This document shows, piece by piece, positions 13,968-26,419 of a stretch of 64,000 nucleotides of DNA. The DNA is from Isoetes taiwanensis (Eukaryota; Streptophyta; Lycopodiopsida; Isoetales; Isoetaceae), in contig JAJEKV010000030.1 of the NCBI GenBank assembly GCA_021234155.1, positions 9,346,390-9,410,389 on the forward strand, written 5' to 3'. The notes under the pieces are model-generated. The model was not told where the DNA came from, did not search any database, and worked only from the letters and a program-made list of their open reading frames with translations. The number at the start of each line of letters is the position of its first letter. The first letter of the stretch is position 1. The position numbers and the translations under genes were made by a program.

Positions 13968-15115
13968 TCAAAATTTTCTTTTAAAAGTCCGTATACAGAG
14001 GGGTTTTTTGCCACTCCATGTACGCAGATGGCATACCCTCCTTATATATGAGTGAATCCCCCTTGCGTTCTTGAGCCTGGAGATGATGATGCTGAAGATC
14101 TGATTGAAGAGCCTAGAGTTTCTGAAGTCGAGACTCAGCACTAGGCTTCGTGACACTAACGGACCAATGAGAATGTTGGTCTGACTTAAGAAAGAGCAGA
14201 ATCTGGCCCGTGAAAGCATATATAAGAAAATTTAGCTAATGGAATCCAATCGACCCAATCATCTTGCTGATAACCGGTAAAGCACCTCAAATATTATTCT
14301 AGAGTATGGTAGTGCACTCTGCTTGCTGGATGATGACCATAACGAACAGTCGACATGTAATAGCTCGAAAAGTCAGCTCCAAAAAACCGCGATGAACTGA
14401 AGTCCATGATCACTGATAATAGTGTCTGAAAACATAAATACTCTGTCAAGGTCTATCTGGAATGGTTAGCGGCTGAAGAAGACCACGAGAAAGATGTCTT
14501 GGAACCTTCTTTCAGCAGCAGGTATCACAAGATCGAATGAAAACTTCGATAGAGCAGCAAAGCCCAGGCCACCAATACTCTCGACTAGTAAGTTCAAAAG
14601 GCTTGACTATTCCAAAGTGTCCGGCCAGAGGCAGATCATGGCAAGTCTGGAGAACTCGAAGTTTAATAGCTGGAATATACAGAAGTCCCCATTTCAAACC
14701 GCAAAATGACCTTTATCCAACCATGTATTTGGCGAGAAGATGATGTTAAAGCAAGATGTGAAAATATATTTTGAGCCAAAGAATTAGAAGGGAGAGATGC
14801 ATGAATAGATTCCAACAAGGATATATCATGAGACCTCTCGAACAAAGTGGTGGCCATAACTTGGAAGCAACCAGACGGTAGACTAACCTATGATTGCTGA
14901 TCAAATGAGGAATCACCCAGCTTGAGCTCAAGGTAGGAGCATCAAGACAAGGCGTTAGGCTTCTCTTGGAGGAATCCAGGATAATATTTGATCATGAAAT
15001 CAATGCAGATAATATTTGAGTATGCCATCTGGCCTGGCGATGGTTGAGCACTCGAGTAGACTAAAAATACGAAGGCGCTGAACCCTAGGCGCAACTCTGG
15101 AACGAAAAAAGACGA

Positions 15116-15987
15116 ATGACAGGGATGGCGAAACCAGCCAAAACGAAAGCCAAATCTGGCCCTTCTGATGCCGATAAGGATGCCAGATCCGGATTAAACC
15201 TGCTTGCAACGTCTCCATCTGTAACGGCATCCACTATAAGGCCGATACCTCTGACACATGTACACATAGCACAGACTCAACAGTATCAGAAATCGATTAT
15301 AATAATCTGTTGAAGCTTGTCCAATACCTGTGCAACGAATTGAAGGAAGCCAGGGAAGAAATTCGTGCTACAAAGGAAGAAGTTAAGGCTGCCAAAGCGG
15401 AAACTGGATCATTGAAATGTCATGTTGAGCAACTCCATGATGCTATTCTAGAATTACAGAGCCAAGATCTTGACACCGGATATGGATATCCAAGCGCAAA
15501 CTCGGATAGTACCGAGCAATTGATCTCAAAGGTTACTTCTGAAATTGAAACCAAGATTGCAAATCTATTTGATAAAGAACAACAAAGAATTTCAGAACAA
15601 GAAGAGCGTGCAGCAAGAGCAAAGAACATAGTGGTGGCTGGGCTTACAGAACATAATGAAGAAAATACCAAAGAAGTGGCAGATCTATTCTTCCAAGAAA
15701 TTATGCATTTAATTGATCCCGGATTCATTGCGTGTAGACGCATTGGTAAAAGGGTGGAAGGGAAAAACAGACCGGTATTGCTTAAATTTGGTAGCTTAGA
15801 TGCCAAGATCCGAGTGATGCAGCATAGAGGCAATCTAAAAGGACACAAAATATGGTTGAATGACGACTTGACTGTGCAACAACAAGCTGAACGGAAATCA
15901 ATGCTGGAAGATGTGAAGAAATTGAGAGACGATGGGAAGAAGGCTTATATAGTTAACAATAAAGTGGTCGTTCGTGGTAGAGCATAG
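15116..15987 (+). pseudogene. LINE-B ORF1 protein (coiled coil plus RRM-like, L1 ORF1p type)
   Basis: The ATG at 15116 opens a basic N-terminus (AKPAKTKAKSG). The frame must shift between about 15200 and 15300 to enter a 225-codon open frame that ends at 15987. That frame begins with a long heptad-rich coiled coil (ELKEAREEIRATKEEVKAAK), followed by an RRM-like segment with NIVVAGLTE and a basic C-terminal part (RPVLLKFGS, KGHKIWLND). This is the organisation of L1-type ORF1 RNA chaperones, which coat LINE RNA as trimers. The single visible frameshift makes it inactive as read. Confidence 0.7.
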
Positions 15988-16004
15988 GGAAGCGAGGCCC
16001 TCAA

Positions 16005-17131
16005 GCTGTTTGTATGGAACATACACGGTCAAAAATTTTGAGTAATTCATTTTATGATTATGATATATTGTTGTTTACTGAAACCTGGGAACACGAGTCT
16101 AACAGGCTTTTAGATATCCCAGGATTTACTTTACTTGATTCAGTCTGGAATTTGCAAGGTGTTAGTAGAAGAGGTTGGGGTGGAATTGCGTGCTATCTGA
16201 AAGACAACATACACGCTTCTGTTACAGTTGTAAGTAAGGATAAATATAATCAGTTTATTTGGATAAAAATTGCTTCTTCTAGATTTGAATGCTATGTGGC
16301 ATGTGTCTATTTTGCACCTCTGGATCCACATCCTGCACCAGTGTATTCAGTAGATGGATTAAATGGAGAGGATCCTTTTATACACCTATCGGCTGATATT
16401 GCACGCTTTAAAGAGCATGGGCATGTCTTTATAACCGGAGATCTTAATGGTCGTACTGGTACCAAGCAAGTGACACTGGTACCAAGCAAGCGACACTCCT
16501 TTCTGGAGAAGGTAATCCTTTATGGTTACTAGAACAAACAGATGATACAAAGTGTTGGTCACGTAAATCTGTGGATATGATATCCAATAAGATGGGCAAA
16601 CACATGATCACTATGTGTGAATCCTTTAACTTTGTTTTATACAATGGCATTACACAGTTTCCAGGATCAGGGGACTTCACATGTCACCAGCCCAATGGCA
16701 GTAGTGTTGTGGATTATCTGATAGGAGACCCTTGTGGTATTGATATCATTTCAGATTTTAAAGTTTTGGCAAAGAATCCTGACTCAGATCACGCTCCTCT
16801 TGGATTCACCCTGGCTGCATTGAAGCATGAGAAGTCACCAAAATTGGTACCGCCGCCCAAAATAAGACTGACATATAAGAAGGCCGGAGATTATGAATGC
16901 TTGCTTGATGCTAAGCTTTCTGGGCTTTGCTGGCCAGGCACATTAGAGCAAAAGAATGAGGTATTGACCAATCTAATACTGCAAACAACGAGTTCTATTT
17001 TTGGTTTGACCAAGAAAAATATGAAAAACAGCTGGGCGAAAAGCAAATGGTTTGATGCAGAATGTCTTGCGGCTAAAAAAATGTGTATTAAATCAGGGAT
17101 AATTTCTGCAGCTTGGAACATTCAAGAGTGA
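16005..17131 (+). pseudogene. LINE-B ORF2 endonuclease domain
   Basis: Near 16002-16035 one frame reads LKLFVWNIHGQK, the start of an exonuclease-endonuclease-phosphatase fold, then shifts into the 16014 frame with LLFTETWEHES. GHVFITGDLNGRTG at about 16417-16458 carries the GDxN motif, and SSVVDYLIGDP then SDHAPLGFTL (SDH motif) follow in the 16571-17131 frame. This enzyme nicks target DNA to prime reverse transcription. A 20-bp direct tandem duplication at about 16455-16495 shifts the frame between the two halves. The RT that should follow is absent. Confidence 0.75.
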
Positions 17132-18409
17132 TGTGTGATCGAATGTGGTCCATGGTCCTGTAACAGGATATTGCCAAGAGCAAAATCAGAAGCATTTTCT
17201 TCGACAATATACGGGCGTGAAGGATTTGCATAGGCAAGAAATAGTGTCGCAATAAAAGCATATTTTAGAATAACAAAAGCAATTTCTGCTTCCACAATCC
17301 ATTCAAATAGCACATCCTTTGCCGTGAGACATGTCAAAGGAAGAATAATCTCCGAATGAAATGTCGATAGAAGTTGGCAAATTCAAGAAAACACTGAATA
17401 TCTCAGATGGAAGATGTTTGCCACTCCAAACAGTGCTGGCCTCTGTGGGATCCATAGAGACTCCATGAGTCGTGATCTGATAAATAAGAAACTCCACAGT
17501 ATTATGTTCGAATTGATACTTTTCCAGTTTAGCATATAACCTATGCTCATAAAGCTTCTGGAGGATCTGTCGAACATGCCTCTCATGTTCTTCAAGAATC
17601 TTTGAATAAATAAGAATATCATCCAAATAGATGATAACAAAAATGCCCAAACACTCTCAAAAGAACAATTGACCACAAGCCATTTACAAAACATGACCTT
17701 AATACAAAATTTGATACAATGTGGGGCCATGCGATATGTGATATTTAGACTTGTATCCATGTCTATGGCATATGCATCTCTGTCACAGAACTCCTTGAAC
17801 CTGAACAATTTGGAGATCTGATCATAGTAATAGAGGGTTCAGGAGAATTATCCGAGGAAGATGGGGAGAAGGTGGTGGCGAAGGAGATGAAGGTGATGGA
17901 GGAAGGGGTGGATCCATTCCGAGTGGCTAAGGTAGAGAAGGGAGGGGGTATGGAGGAGGAAGTGGGGAGATGGGCGAGGATTTATTAGAGTTAGAAGCCA
18001 ATTACAGCAAAGGGCAGATAATGTATGCTCCATCAACATGGCCTTGCCTTGTGGTGGATAGGCATTGGCTGCATTTGAGAGGTGTGTGAGCTATAAAATT
18101 TGGGACCATTCTGGAGCAAAAGCATAAAATTACCAGGGGTGAACTTTTTGAACTAATTTCAGTCCCATAGCAAGTACTGCTCATGATGGTAATAGTGCAT
18201 ACTTGTGACTATGCAAATTGATCCTCTGTGAGGAGTCTCTTAGAAAAATTTCAAGCACCCAATCCAAAGATAGCATTTGAAAACCATGCAGCATAAATGG
18301 ATATATGCCAAGCAAAGCACCAGGAAACTTGGGAAGCAGATTCCAGTTGTTATCAAAAAGCCAGATTTAGGCTCCTTTTGGGGATAGATCTTCAATATGA
18401 GGCTTGCTG

Positions 18410-19733
18410 TTAGGCCCATACTATTAAAAATAAAGAAATTGCTAGAACCAATGAAAGATTAGGAATAGAATCTTCCATTGAATTATTGGAATTTGGAATG
18501 ATGTGGTCCAGCAGGGAGATGAAATTGTTTTTCTTGACAGTATTATCAGGACTGACATCACTATTTCTAAAAAGAGAAGCATACTTATCATGGAAGAACT
18601 TTTTGATCTCACTAGAAGTCTCTATATTAGCACCATTATCAGATAACACATGGGTGATGGAATTATTAAGCATTCTTAGCAATTCTGTAGAAGAATTTGG
18701 AACTCCCAGTATCCATTTTACTGTTATATTTTATCTTGCATTTAATCGCAGAGCTTTTAGCCTCAATCTCCTCAATAGGCTTAATATGCTTTTCCAGAAT
18801 TTCTTCACCTATTTGAAAATTGACATTATAAGGATCAAGTTGAAGAAGAGATCTAATTTCTCTCATTTGAGCTAAATAAATATTTTTCTGCTTGTTTTTC
18901 TCCATGAGACTTGTATGAGACCAATTCTTAATCCAGCATTTGATTTGCTTAATCTTGGAGTAGAGATCTTTCATAGAGATAAGATCATATCTAGGATTAA
19001 CCACAGAATTATTCACATGCTTCAAAGATTGATAAAAAGTTTTAAACTCCTCACAGAAATGGGCATTGGATAGTAGGGAGTAGTTAAGTTTGAAAGGAAT
19101 GTTTCCATCTCGAGGAAGAATGGTTAAATGGCTTGTGTAAAGAAATTGAGGCTGGTGATCAGAGATTGAAGTACTCTCATCACTAACAACATAGCAATTA
19201 TCCCAGTAAGATGTGGAGTTGGAAACATGAAACCTATCAAGAGCACAGTAGACTCTATGAAAGTTTTTTTTGCTTATTGGACCAAGTATAATTTGCAGTT
19301 GAAGAGGGAACATGGATCAAATTAGAGTCAGAAATCAGAGTATCCATTCTGGCCATAGAATTTCCCTATCCTTGGGATTTGTGGGAGCATAAATATTAAT
19401 CACTCCAAAATTAGAATTGTTAATGGAGAAAATTACTGCCTGCCACCAACTAGTTAGACTGTTGTAAAAAGATATTTGAGTGATTGATTTCCAGATCATG
19501 ATCAAACCACCACATGTTCCTGAAGACTATATCCAAATAGAAGATGCTCCAGGGTAGATCCAGTCAGATAAGCTTGAAGTCTCAAATTTAGGAAGCTTGG
19601 TTTCTTGAAGTAAAATAATGTCAGCTTTGTATTGCCTTAGTTGAGAGATAATTCTTCTTCTCTTTACAGGTCCTTTCATCCCTCTCACATTCCATGTAAG
19701 AATTTTCATGGCAGAAAAAAGGTGAGAGAACAA
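18410..19733 (-). pseudogene. L1-type LINE (LINE-C) endonuclease and linker, truncated before RT
   Basis: The minus strand starts MKILTWNVRGMKGPVKRR at 19709, the classic plant L1 endonuclease start, with ADIILLQETK next. It continues with frame changes through SFYNSLTSWWQAV and GVINIYAPTNPKDR (19.37-19.47 kb). The 215-codon frame 18666-19313 covers SDHQP and the endonuclease-RT linker. The relic stops at 18410, just before RT motif 1 would begin, where the gypsy relic starts. Confidence 0.75.
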
Positions 19734-19772
19734 TCAGATAAGAGAAGAAAAACAGAAGACAAGACAGCAGGA

Positions 19773-21470
19773 CTATCTTCTTCTTTTCTGTTTACTTCTA
19801 GTATTTCCTGCAGGAGTTTTATGAAAAGGGTCAACCAGAGCTGAGGTTTTATTTTTTGATTTTTTGCCTCTCTTTTTATTATTGACAGGAGTGTTACTTA
19901 TAAGAAAATTATCTTTACCCCAGTTCTCCTTGTCACTACCATAATCTGTATCAGAGCTACCCCCAGGGATGAATTCAAACAAATTAAGAGCATCCTCTTT
20001 AGTAGCAACACTATTAGAATTATAAAAGAGAGGTACTTGCTGGGAGGTTTGCTTGCATTGCTGCATCCTAATAGTAGAGTCGAGGTCTGAGAAGCAGGAC
20101 ATTCTTTGGAGCAATTATTAGCAGAATCTGTGAACACATCCACGTTTGACAATTTTCCATCTTCTGCTCTTATTGATCTGGTGTTTCTTTCACAATATCT
20201 GTCAGAACAACATTATTTGTTTTCCCATTCTCGTTACCAAACTGAACCTCTTGATTGTTAATTCCTGAAAGGAGCCCATCTTGAAGTGTTGCAAGCTGAT
20301 CTGCAATTTCTTTGGAAACAGGAGAAAACAGTATAGATGATGGGGAAGGCATGTGAGATAAATCAGTCAGGGAATCTGATGGAGGTTGTTGGCAAGGGAT
20401 GGAAATATCTTTATTGACTATGTGATTATCAAAGTTATTTAGGTTTGCTTTGCTGCTCAATGAAAAATCTAAATGTTGATCAACATTTAAGCTAAGAAGT
20501 ACCTCAAATTGGTTGAAGCAGCCAATTTTGTCTTCAGTTTTGTCTTCAGACTTGTCATCAATGTTTTCAATAATAGGGATCTGAGCTTTTGCTGCTGCAG
20601 ATGGAGCAGGAACATTTGTTTGATTTACTTTATTAGAACCTGGCAGTGCTTCAAGAATATTGATTGTGGAAACCTCCATAGGATTAAAGCAGGTATTAAC
20701 ATGTGAACTGGTCTCTGCATTGACTGTTTCAGAGCTATCCCCATTTGCAACCGTGACTTCAAGTTTCTTGGCCATAGCCTTTCCTGTTGCTTGGTTTCCA
20801 TTTTTAGTCTGAGCAAGACAGTCACAGACTTTTTAACATTTCCATGTCCTCGAGATAAAACTTGATCATCCATTAAATATGGTTGGTTGAAGATTGTGAG
20901 AATTTATCCCACCATGACTATTATAGCTTTTATTAATTAATGGAACACTCTTACTCTTTGCTTGAGGAGCAAGATCCATTAGAGAATATGACTGCAACTT
21001 AAGATTTTCTTTAGAATCTGCAATGACCTGGTTAAGCCTGTTATGAAGATCATCTGTATGAGATTCATTAGCCTGGATTGGAGACTTCCCCTTATCCCTT
21101 GTCTTGTTATAATATTGCAGAACCTTAACCCCTGAGCATTTGTTAGCATCAAGAGCAACTTGTTGATGGTGATCAAACTTTTCCCTCATCTCATTCTACT
21201 GATGATTCATGCCCTGTCTCTTCAGTTCATTATCTCTAATTCTCCTTTTACTTCCATTCACTCTATTCCATTGGAAATTTTGGTTGAAAAATTTCCTTTG
21301 TAATCAGAGATTGTCGATGTAGACGTTATTGATTTATCATTTCCTTTAGCAGTGAAGTTTACATTTGCATTGCCAGAAGTGTGAATGAAGTCATTAGGCT
21401 TATCACACTGAATCAGATTCGTTGCAGAAGAATTAGAGTGAAGAATTCCACCTAATAAGACCATAATTTG
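19773..21470 (-). pseudogene. LINE-C ORF1 region
   Basis: Three minus-strand frames in series (20866-21464, 20170-20775, 19773-20114) lie directly 5' of the L1-type endonuclease. They encode a Ser/Asn/Asp-rich, low-aromatic protein with CFNQFEVL and a basic end (NKKRGKKSKNK). Plant L1 ORF1 proteins often have such a disordered C-terminal part with an F-x-VL motif before a basic tail. No DUF4283 or zinc knuckle is recognisable. The assignment rests on position and composition. Confidence 0.45.
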
Positions 21471-21479
21471 TCAAGCTGG

Positions 21480-22800
21480 ATACCACTTTTTGTAACTCCA
21501 AGTGCCAAGGGATATCATTAGACCCCACACCTCAATCCCGTACATGAGAACTGGCTTGACCAAGGCTCTGAACAATTCTGCCTTGTAGTCGTCGTTCTGC
21601 ATGGCATATAGTGCTTTTCACCCTGTTGTGATGCACAACCTGATGGAAGCATCCCAGTATATGGTAGTAGGAAGCTTATAGGTTAGAGACACCTCCACAT
21701 TTTGTCAATGGTAGGTGAAGGAGGGAGGTCGTGGCTGAGGGAGAAAGAAACAAGTAGCACTCTAGTTTTGGCCAAGTTAACTCGCATGCCAGTGAACTGG
21801 CAGAAAGTGTCTAGAGCATCTACGTGATACTGCATGTCTTCTGGGGTGTAAGCCAACAGTTCCATGCCATTAGCATATATGAGTTACCGAATTATGTGGT
21901 GCATGAGTTGAGCACTTGCCCTCCGTGCTTAGAAAGCTAGGTGATCAATATAAGGGCAAACATTGAATACCGAGAAATGCAGATAGCGTGGGAGGTCTCC
22001 CAGTCTATGCCCTGCATGTTTCCATGTTTCCATGAGGAAAATAAAATCTATATCTGATGCAATGGAGTTAAGACTCTCCCCTAGTTGCGGCAGTTTCAAG
22101 ACACTATACAGAGGCAGAATTTCTATTTGTCAGCATTAGATCTAGATGCACGAGGGGTTGCATCGGCAGCATGGGAAATAGTGTGTGGTGCCTGAGTGGG
22201 AATTGCTAGAACAGCTGGAGTAGCGAGAGCAGGAGGTGTGGGGGAAGCTGGCAGAGCAAATGCACTAGCAGGGTAGCGGGGGTGGTTGCAACAGTTGCTG
22301 GGGCGACAATAGTAGTAGCAGCAGCTTATGTAGTGGCATCAGAAGGGCCTCTAGATGTAGCAGTAGCATGTTGCAATGCATCTGTGACCTCAACAGGTGC
22401 TGGTCTAAAAATTCGCAGCTTGCCTCGAACCAGTCCTGCCTCCCACCCCCCTCCCCCTGGAGTTCTAACTCAAGCCAACTCTTGCTGGCGAGACTCTTGC
22501 CTGGTTAATATACAGGGTGGGCCTACTCTGACACAATATTGCCTCTGGCACTCCTGTGTCTGCAACTGTGAATGTGACAACGTGTGTGCGGTCAGGGCAT
22601 TGAGCACCAAGGCGGATTGCCTGTACAATGTACGCTGGTGTCTGAAGTGTCATGCGATAAAGGACCTGATCCTGGAGGCGCTTAGTGAGATGCTCTTCTG
22701 CCTCCTCCAGAAGTCCACACCCCACCACATTGTGGCAACATATAAAGTTCTATTCTTCAATAAGGGTAGCAACGATAATGCTAGATAATCTAACCAAAAT
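21480..22800 (-). mobile_element. LINE-A copy with a large internal deletion
   Basis: On the minus strand an ORF1-like region (22790-22280, with LYRMTLQTPAYIVQAIRLGA) is followed by the start of the endonuclease (METWKHAGHRLGDLPRYL, about 22040) and then directly by the late RT region (YIDHLAF, then LAYTPEDMQ, DALDTFC and VNLAKTRVLLVS, 21683-21970). The body from mid-endonuclease to RT motif 4 is missing, and the junction stays in frame. The RT metal-binding motif is damaged: YADD is lost at the corresponding point. The 3' end runs to about 21480. Confidence 0.65.
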
Positions 22801-24273
22801 GTTTTTTCATCTAATCGGCATGCTTTGCAGGGGCTATAGCAATTCTTCTTCGCTCAGGGCTCAGTCCTTTCTTTATATTCTCTATCGTTCTTAATCATTG
22901 CCAACTGTCCATATATAAAATGTCATAAAATTATCTATCATTCTTAACCACCGGCAAACAGCCTTTGCCATCCATATATAAAATGTTATAATCATGAGCA
23001 TTATATCATTATAAAGCCGCATTCATGAATAAGAAGAATTTTACCTTATTGCTAATGGACCTTGTGAAAAAATGACAAACGCAAAGCAAAAGCATACACG
23101 GTACCCAGTTCCAACTGTGCAGATTTGTGAAAATAATATGTTGAAAGAAAAAATCCAAGTTCCAACTGGGCAGATATGTAGAACAATTGATACATACACT
23201 AATGCCTCGAATGTAAGGAGGAATGCGAGGATACACATACACATCACATAATATATCACAAGATAGATGAGTAGTTGCTTAAAACCTTATCTTAAGCTTT
23301 CACACTTTGCTAGAAATATATCTTGCATCTCCCTAGGGATTTGGACCCTAGATAACTTCATGAAAAAGTGGAGAATCATTGGAGCATAATATTAAACTAA
23401 CCTCTGAAGTTTTTTGAAGAATTTAATTGAGTCAAGTTTCCGAATCCACTACAGGATTTTGACTTGAACATTCAAGTAAATGGACACTCAATGTAAATGC
23501 AAGAATTTGGCACAAATCTATCAATGTTTATGTACAACATTAATGTGCATGTACTGTGCCTAAAAAAACCTATATAACCAGTAACTTCCTTGGTCAAAGA
23601 ATCTGTAGCAAGAATACAACCTACGCCACAAACCTAAAGCAGAGCTTTATATCTATTATTAGAATCTAAAGATGCTACAGTCGTCATAAAAAGAATGATT
23701 ATAATAGAAAGCTGTCCAGTCCATCATTGGTACCATATTGCACTTCAAGTGATGTAATAAGGATAATATCTTGCAAATTAAGCCTCTCAATGTAATTCAA
23801 ATTGGGTGTTCAAGGTATCTGGTTCAAGGTATTAATCCACCATAGTTTTACATAATAACAGAATGTAAAAATCCAATCTGAAACGACGCAGAGAATGGTT
23901 CGGTAAAATCCTCAATCTCTAAGAAATTGTATTTGCCCAGATTCTTCAACAGGACCAAGACTGATGCAGAGATGTCACTACTAGCTTGAATAAAAAAAGC
24001 AATGCCCTTTTTGCATGTTTACAAACCTGAAATATCTGCACTTATCTTCTTTGAAGATTGCAACCATGCAGGGCTTCAATTGAAGGGATTGTTACAGGGA
24101 TCACCACACTCTTGCAGACCTAAAATGTCACATATACAGAAAGCTCGATTGAAGCTGCAAGAGAATGCTGCTACTTTGCCGCGTTTCCACAGAACTAGAA
24201 AATACCAAAAACACTTCAGCTTATCCTAAAGTAAAAGGCATTGAGCCCTGCATGCACTCCATTTTTAAATGAA
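22801..24273. other. Non-coding, with two local duplications
   Basis: CCATATATAAAATGT-ATAA with its flank occurs twice at about 22881-22992. A GTTCCAACT-GGCAGAT segment occurs twice at about 23105-23180. No gene, RNA gene or element end is recognisable in the remainder. Confidence 0.4.
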
Positions 24274-25800
24274 TCATAGAAATAAACATAGAAGGGAGTG
24301 AACCATTTGCTCTGCCACCTCCATTGTCAGGAAGCCAGCTGTAAGCCCAAATAGTGTTGGGGAGAGAGAGCATCCCTGGCAGACCCCAATGCTATTGTCA
24401 AATAGTTGATTTGTCAGTTCCAGCCGGCCTGAGCATGTCTCATATAGCCTATATATCGGATTATGCAAATCCACAAGAACTTCAAACTATCGCATTCTTG
24501 AGATACAGTGTCAAAAGCCTCGGTGAAGTCGATGAAGCAACAATACAAGTCTTGTTGATGGTTCCTACTAACTTTAACTAGAGTCTGCAGTGTAAAGATA
24601 TGATCAATGGTTGAGTGTCGGAGCCAGAATCCCGTCAGCATGAGGGATCGCACCTCTGTTACTTCTGCACTATCTCGTCAATTGTTGGTTGAGAATCTAG
24701 CTAGCCAAATACCGAATTAACCATAATTATTTGGTAATTGGCTAGGCAGTATGGTAACCTGCCTTATAGATGGGAACAACCCTGTTAGTGGTCCATTACG
24801 AGGGGAAGCCTTCTATAATGCCTTGTCGAACAAGGCAATTAGGATCGGCACCATGGACGGCCTTGCCCACTTGAGCAAATCTGCCTGCGTATCGTCCAGG
24901 TCAGCCATTTTCTCATTGGCCAGACACTTAAAGCCTTGGACGACATCCGCCTCTATGATTTCTAGCGCCGTGCCTTCCTACAAGGGTATTGCTGCTCGAA
25001 CGCCCTGAGGATCATACAGTTGCTATAAGTATTGCTCCAATTACTCGAAAGTGATTTTCCAGGTAGATTGTATTGGCATTCTGAGCATCCTTTGCCAGAA
25101 GGTCCTAGGATGACGGTTCAAGAGATAAAACATTTCTCTTTGATGCCTCCGATATACTTGGCTTTCTTATCCTTGAGGAAGCACGCTACTGTCTGGCCGC
25201 ATATGTGGGCATAACGCAGGATCCATGACTTGTTGGGGCCAGCTTTGAATTCCTTACACTTAGTATCGAACCACCAATTACATGGGAAGGTCGTGGTCTT
25301 CAAGGGCCGTCGAAGGCGGCTTCTCGCAAAGCACCTTTCTGTAGCAGTGCTAAGCACTTCAATCAACTGGCCTGTCTATTGCTCTAGCATAAAGAGCTGC
25401 AAATTTCCTTCTACGTCATCTATGAGCATCCAGACATAAGCCTCTACACGCTCGTAATCCAAGTGCAGCTGAAGCATGTGAGGAGTTGTAGCACAAGTGG
25501 CTCTAACAGCCTGCCAAGCCGGGTGCACATAAAGTGATTGGTGGTCTGAGTCGATCTCTTTGTCTCTACTATCTGTGCCCACCCGAAAATGATTGACCAC
25601 ATGCATATCATGCTCAGCTACCAATACATAGTCCACCACACTGGATCCACCCCCCTGGTTCTCCTGCCTGCAAGTGTACTTGCGGAAGAACAATTACTGT
25701 GCCAATCCATTGCAAATTACAAAGTTAAAGATATCGCAGAGCAAGAGCAACTGTCTACTATGGCGTATAACCCTCTTTTTTTTTTGGAAGGACGATAATC
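24274..25800 (-). mobile_element. LINE-A copy, endonuclease to RT, degraded
   Basis: The minus strand carries the late endonuclease (YTCRQENQGGGSSVVDYVLV at about 25680, then DSDHQSLYVHP), the linker (CNWWFDTKCKEFKAG), an RT entry region (FPS-WTTNRVVPIYKAGY near 24770), then LRHSTIDHIFTLQTLV, FIDFTEAFDTV and IGVCQGCSLSPTLFGL. These match the LINE-A copies at 45.4, 50.0 and 60.7 kb. Multiple frameshifts and stops are present. Catalytic YADD and the 3' tail are not found before 24274. Confidence 0.8.
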
Positions 25801-26410
25801 TATTATCAAGGAAAATCAAGATACATACAAGGGATCTGTGACATGGGACTCAAAACCTAGAGGACAAAATAGTCCACTAAGCAAAACCACCCATGACACA
25901 GAATATAATCATACTCCTTGTGCCACCTTGAGGCGTTTAATAGCCGCATAACCATCATCCAATTAAATTGGGATTATGTCAACTCCAAAATCACGCCAAC
26001 CTGCTATTGTCTTCTAGGGGGTTTTTGTTTTTTTTAATCTTTTTTTTTGGACTTCAAAAATAACATAAGGTTGCGATTCATGTGTGACTTTTCATATGCG
26101 AATTGAAATATGCAGAAATGAAGAGCAAGTTGCTAACATAGATGAGACCAAAATTGCTTGCTCGATAGATGATAATATTGGGATTGATAATAACAGATTG
26201 CATTATTTGCGAGGCAATTCCAGACTCGAAATTATCGATACATGGCACAAATATCATACAAAAATATCATATATTCCAATAAAACATTAAGGGATCAATC
26301 CATGTTTTTCCACATGTTTAACAAGGTGTGGTTCCATGTCATTTTGTTCTATCCGGTTAAGGTATGAATCTAACACTTCACCCTTTGTCATCCCCATAGC
26401 CAAATTATGC
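25801..26410. other. Intergenic, nothing recognised
   Basis: Poly-T runs lie near 25780 and 26040. One half-palindrome (AAATCACGCC at about 25989) of the type abundant further right is present. No coding family is visible. Confidence 0.35.
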
Positions 26411-26419
26411 ATAATAGAC

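Larger units (their letters stand above)
15080..17131 (+). mobile_element. Non-LTR retrotransposon (LINE-B) with ORF1 and endonuclease, reverse transcriptase missing
   Basis: Inserted in the gypsy RNase H region. ORF1 and the apurinic-type endonuclease of ORF2 are present, but the sequence returns to gypsy just past the endonuclease. There is no RT and no 3' tail. LINE copies normally lose their 5' end, so the missing 3' half points to a later deletion. That same deletion would explain the roughly 60 codons of gypsy sequence lost at the junction. Confidence 0.75.
13968..18400 (-). mobile_element. Ty3/gypsy LTR retrotransposon relic, split by a LINE
   Basis: The minus strand carries, in order, RT with the VIIYLDDILIYSK motif (17303-17650) preceded by YRMAP remnants to 17.8 kb, the start of RNase H with a DASDFA-like segment (17122-17337), then after the LINE the RNase H end with LNHRQARW (14940-15075), then the integrase zinc-binding region with the CHDLPLAGHFG...SCDTCC arrangement (14512-14697). 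The order PR-RT-RNaseH-IN is that of Ty3/gypsy. Many frameshifts and stops are present, the RT fingers are partly deleted, and about 60 codons of RNase H are missing at the LINE junction. A TATA-like CATATATAAGG near 14040 may mark a decayed 3' LTR. Clear LTR borders and a target duplication are not visible. Confidence 0.75.

Noticed and set aside
18486-18875. 129-codon plus-strand frame
   Set aside because: It lies opposite the LINE-C endonuclease-RT linker, which is the recognisable coding strand.
22282-22788. 168-codon plus-strand frame rich in Val, Ala and Cys
   Set aside because: The minus strand carries LINE-A ORF1-like text continuous with LINE-A endonuclease and RT, so the plus frame is a shadow.
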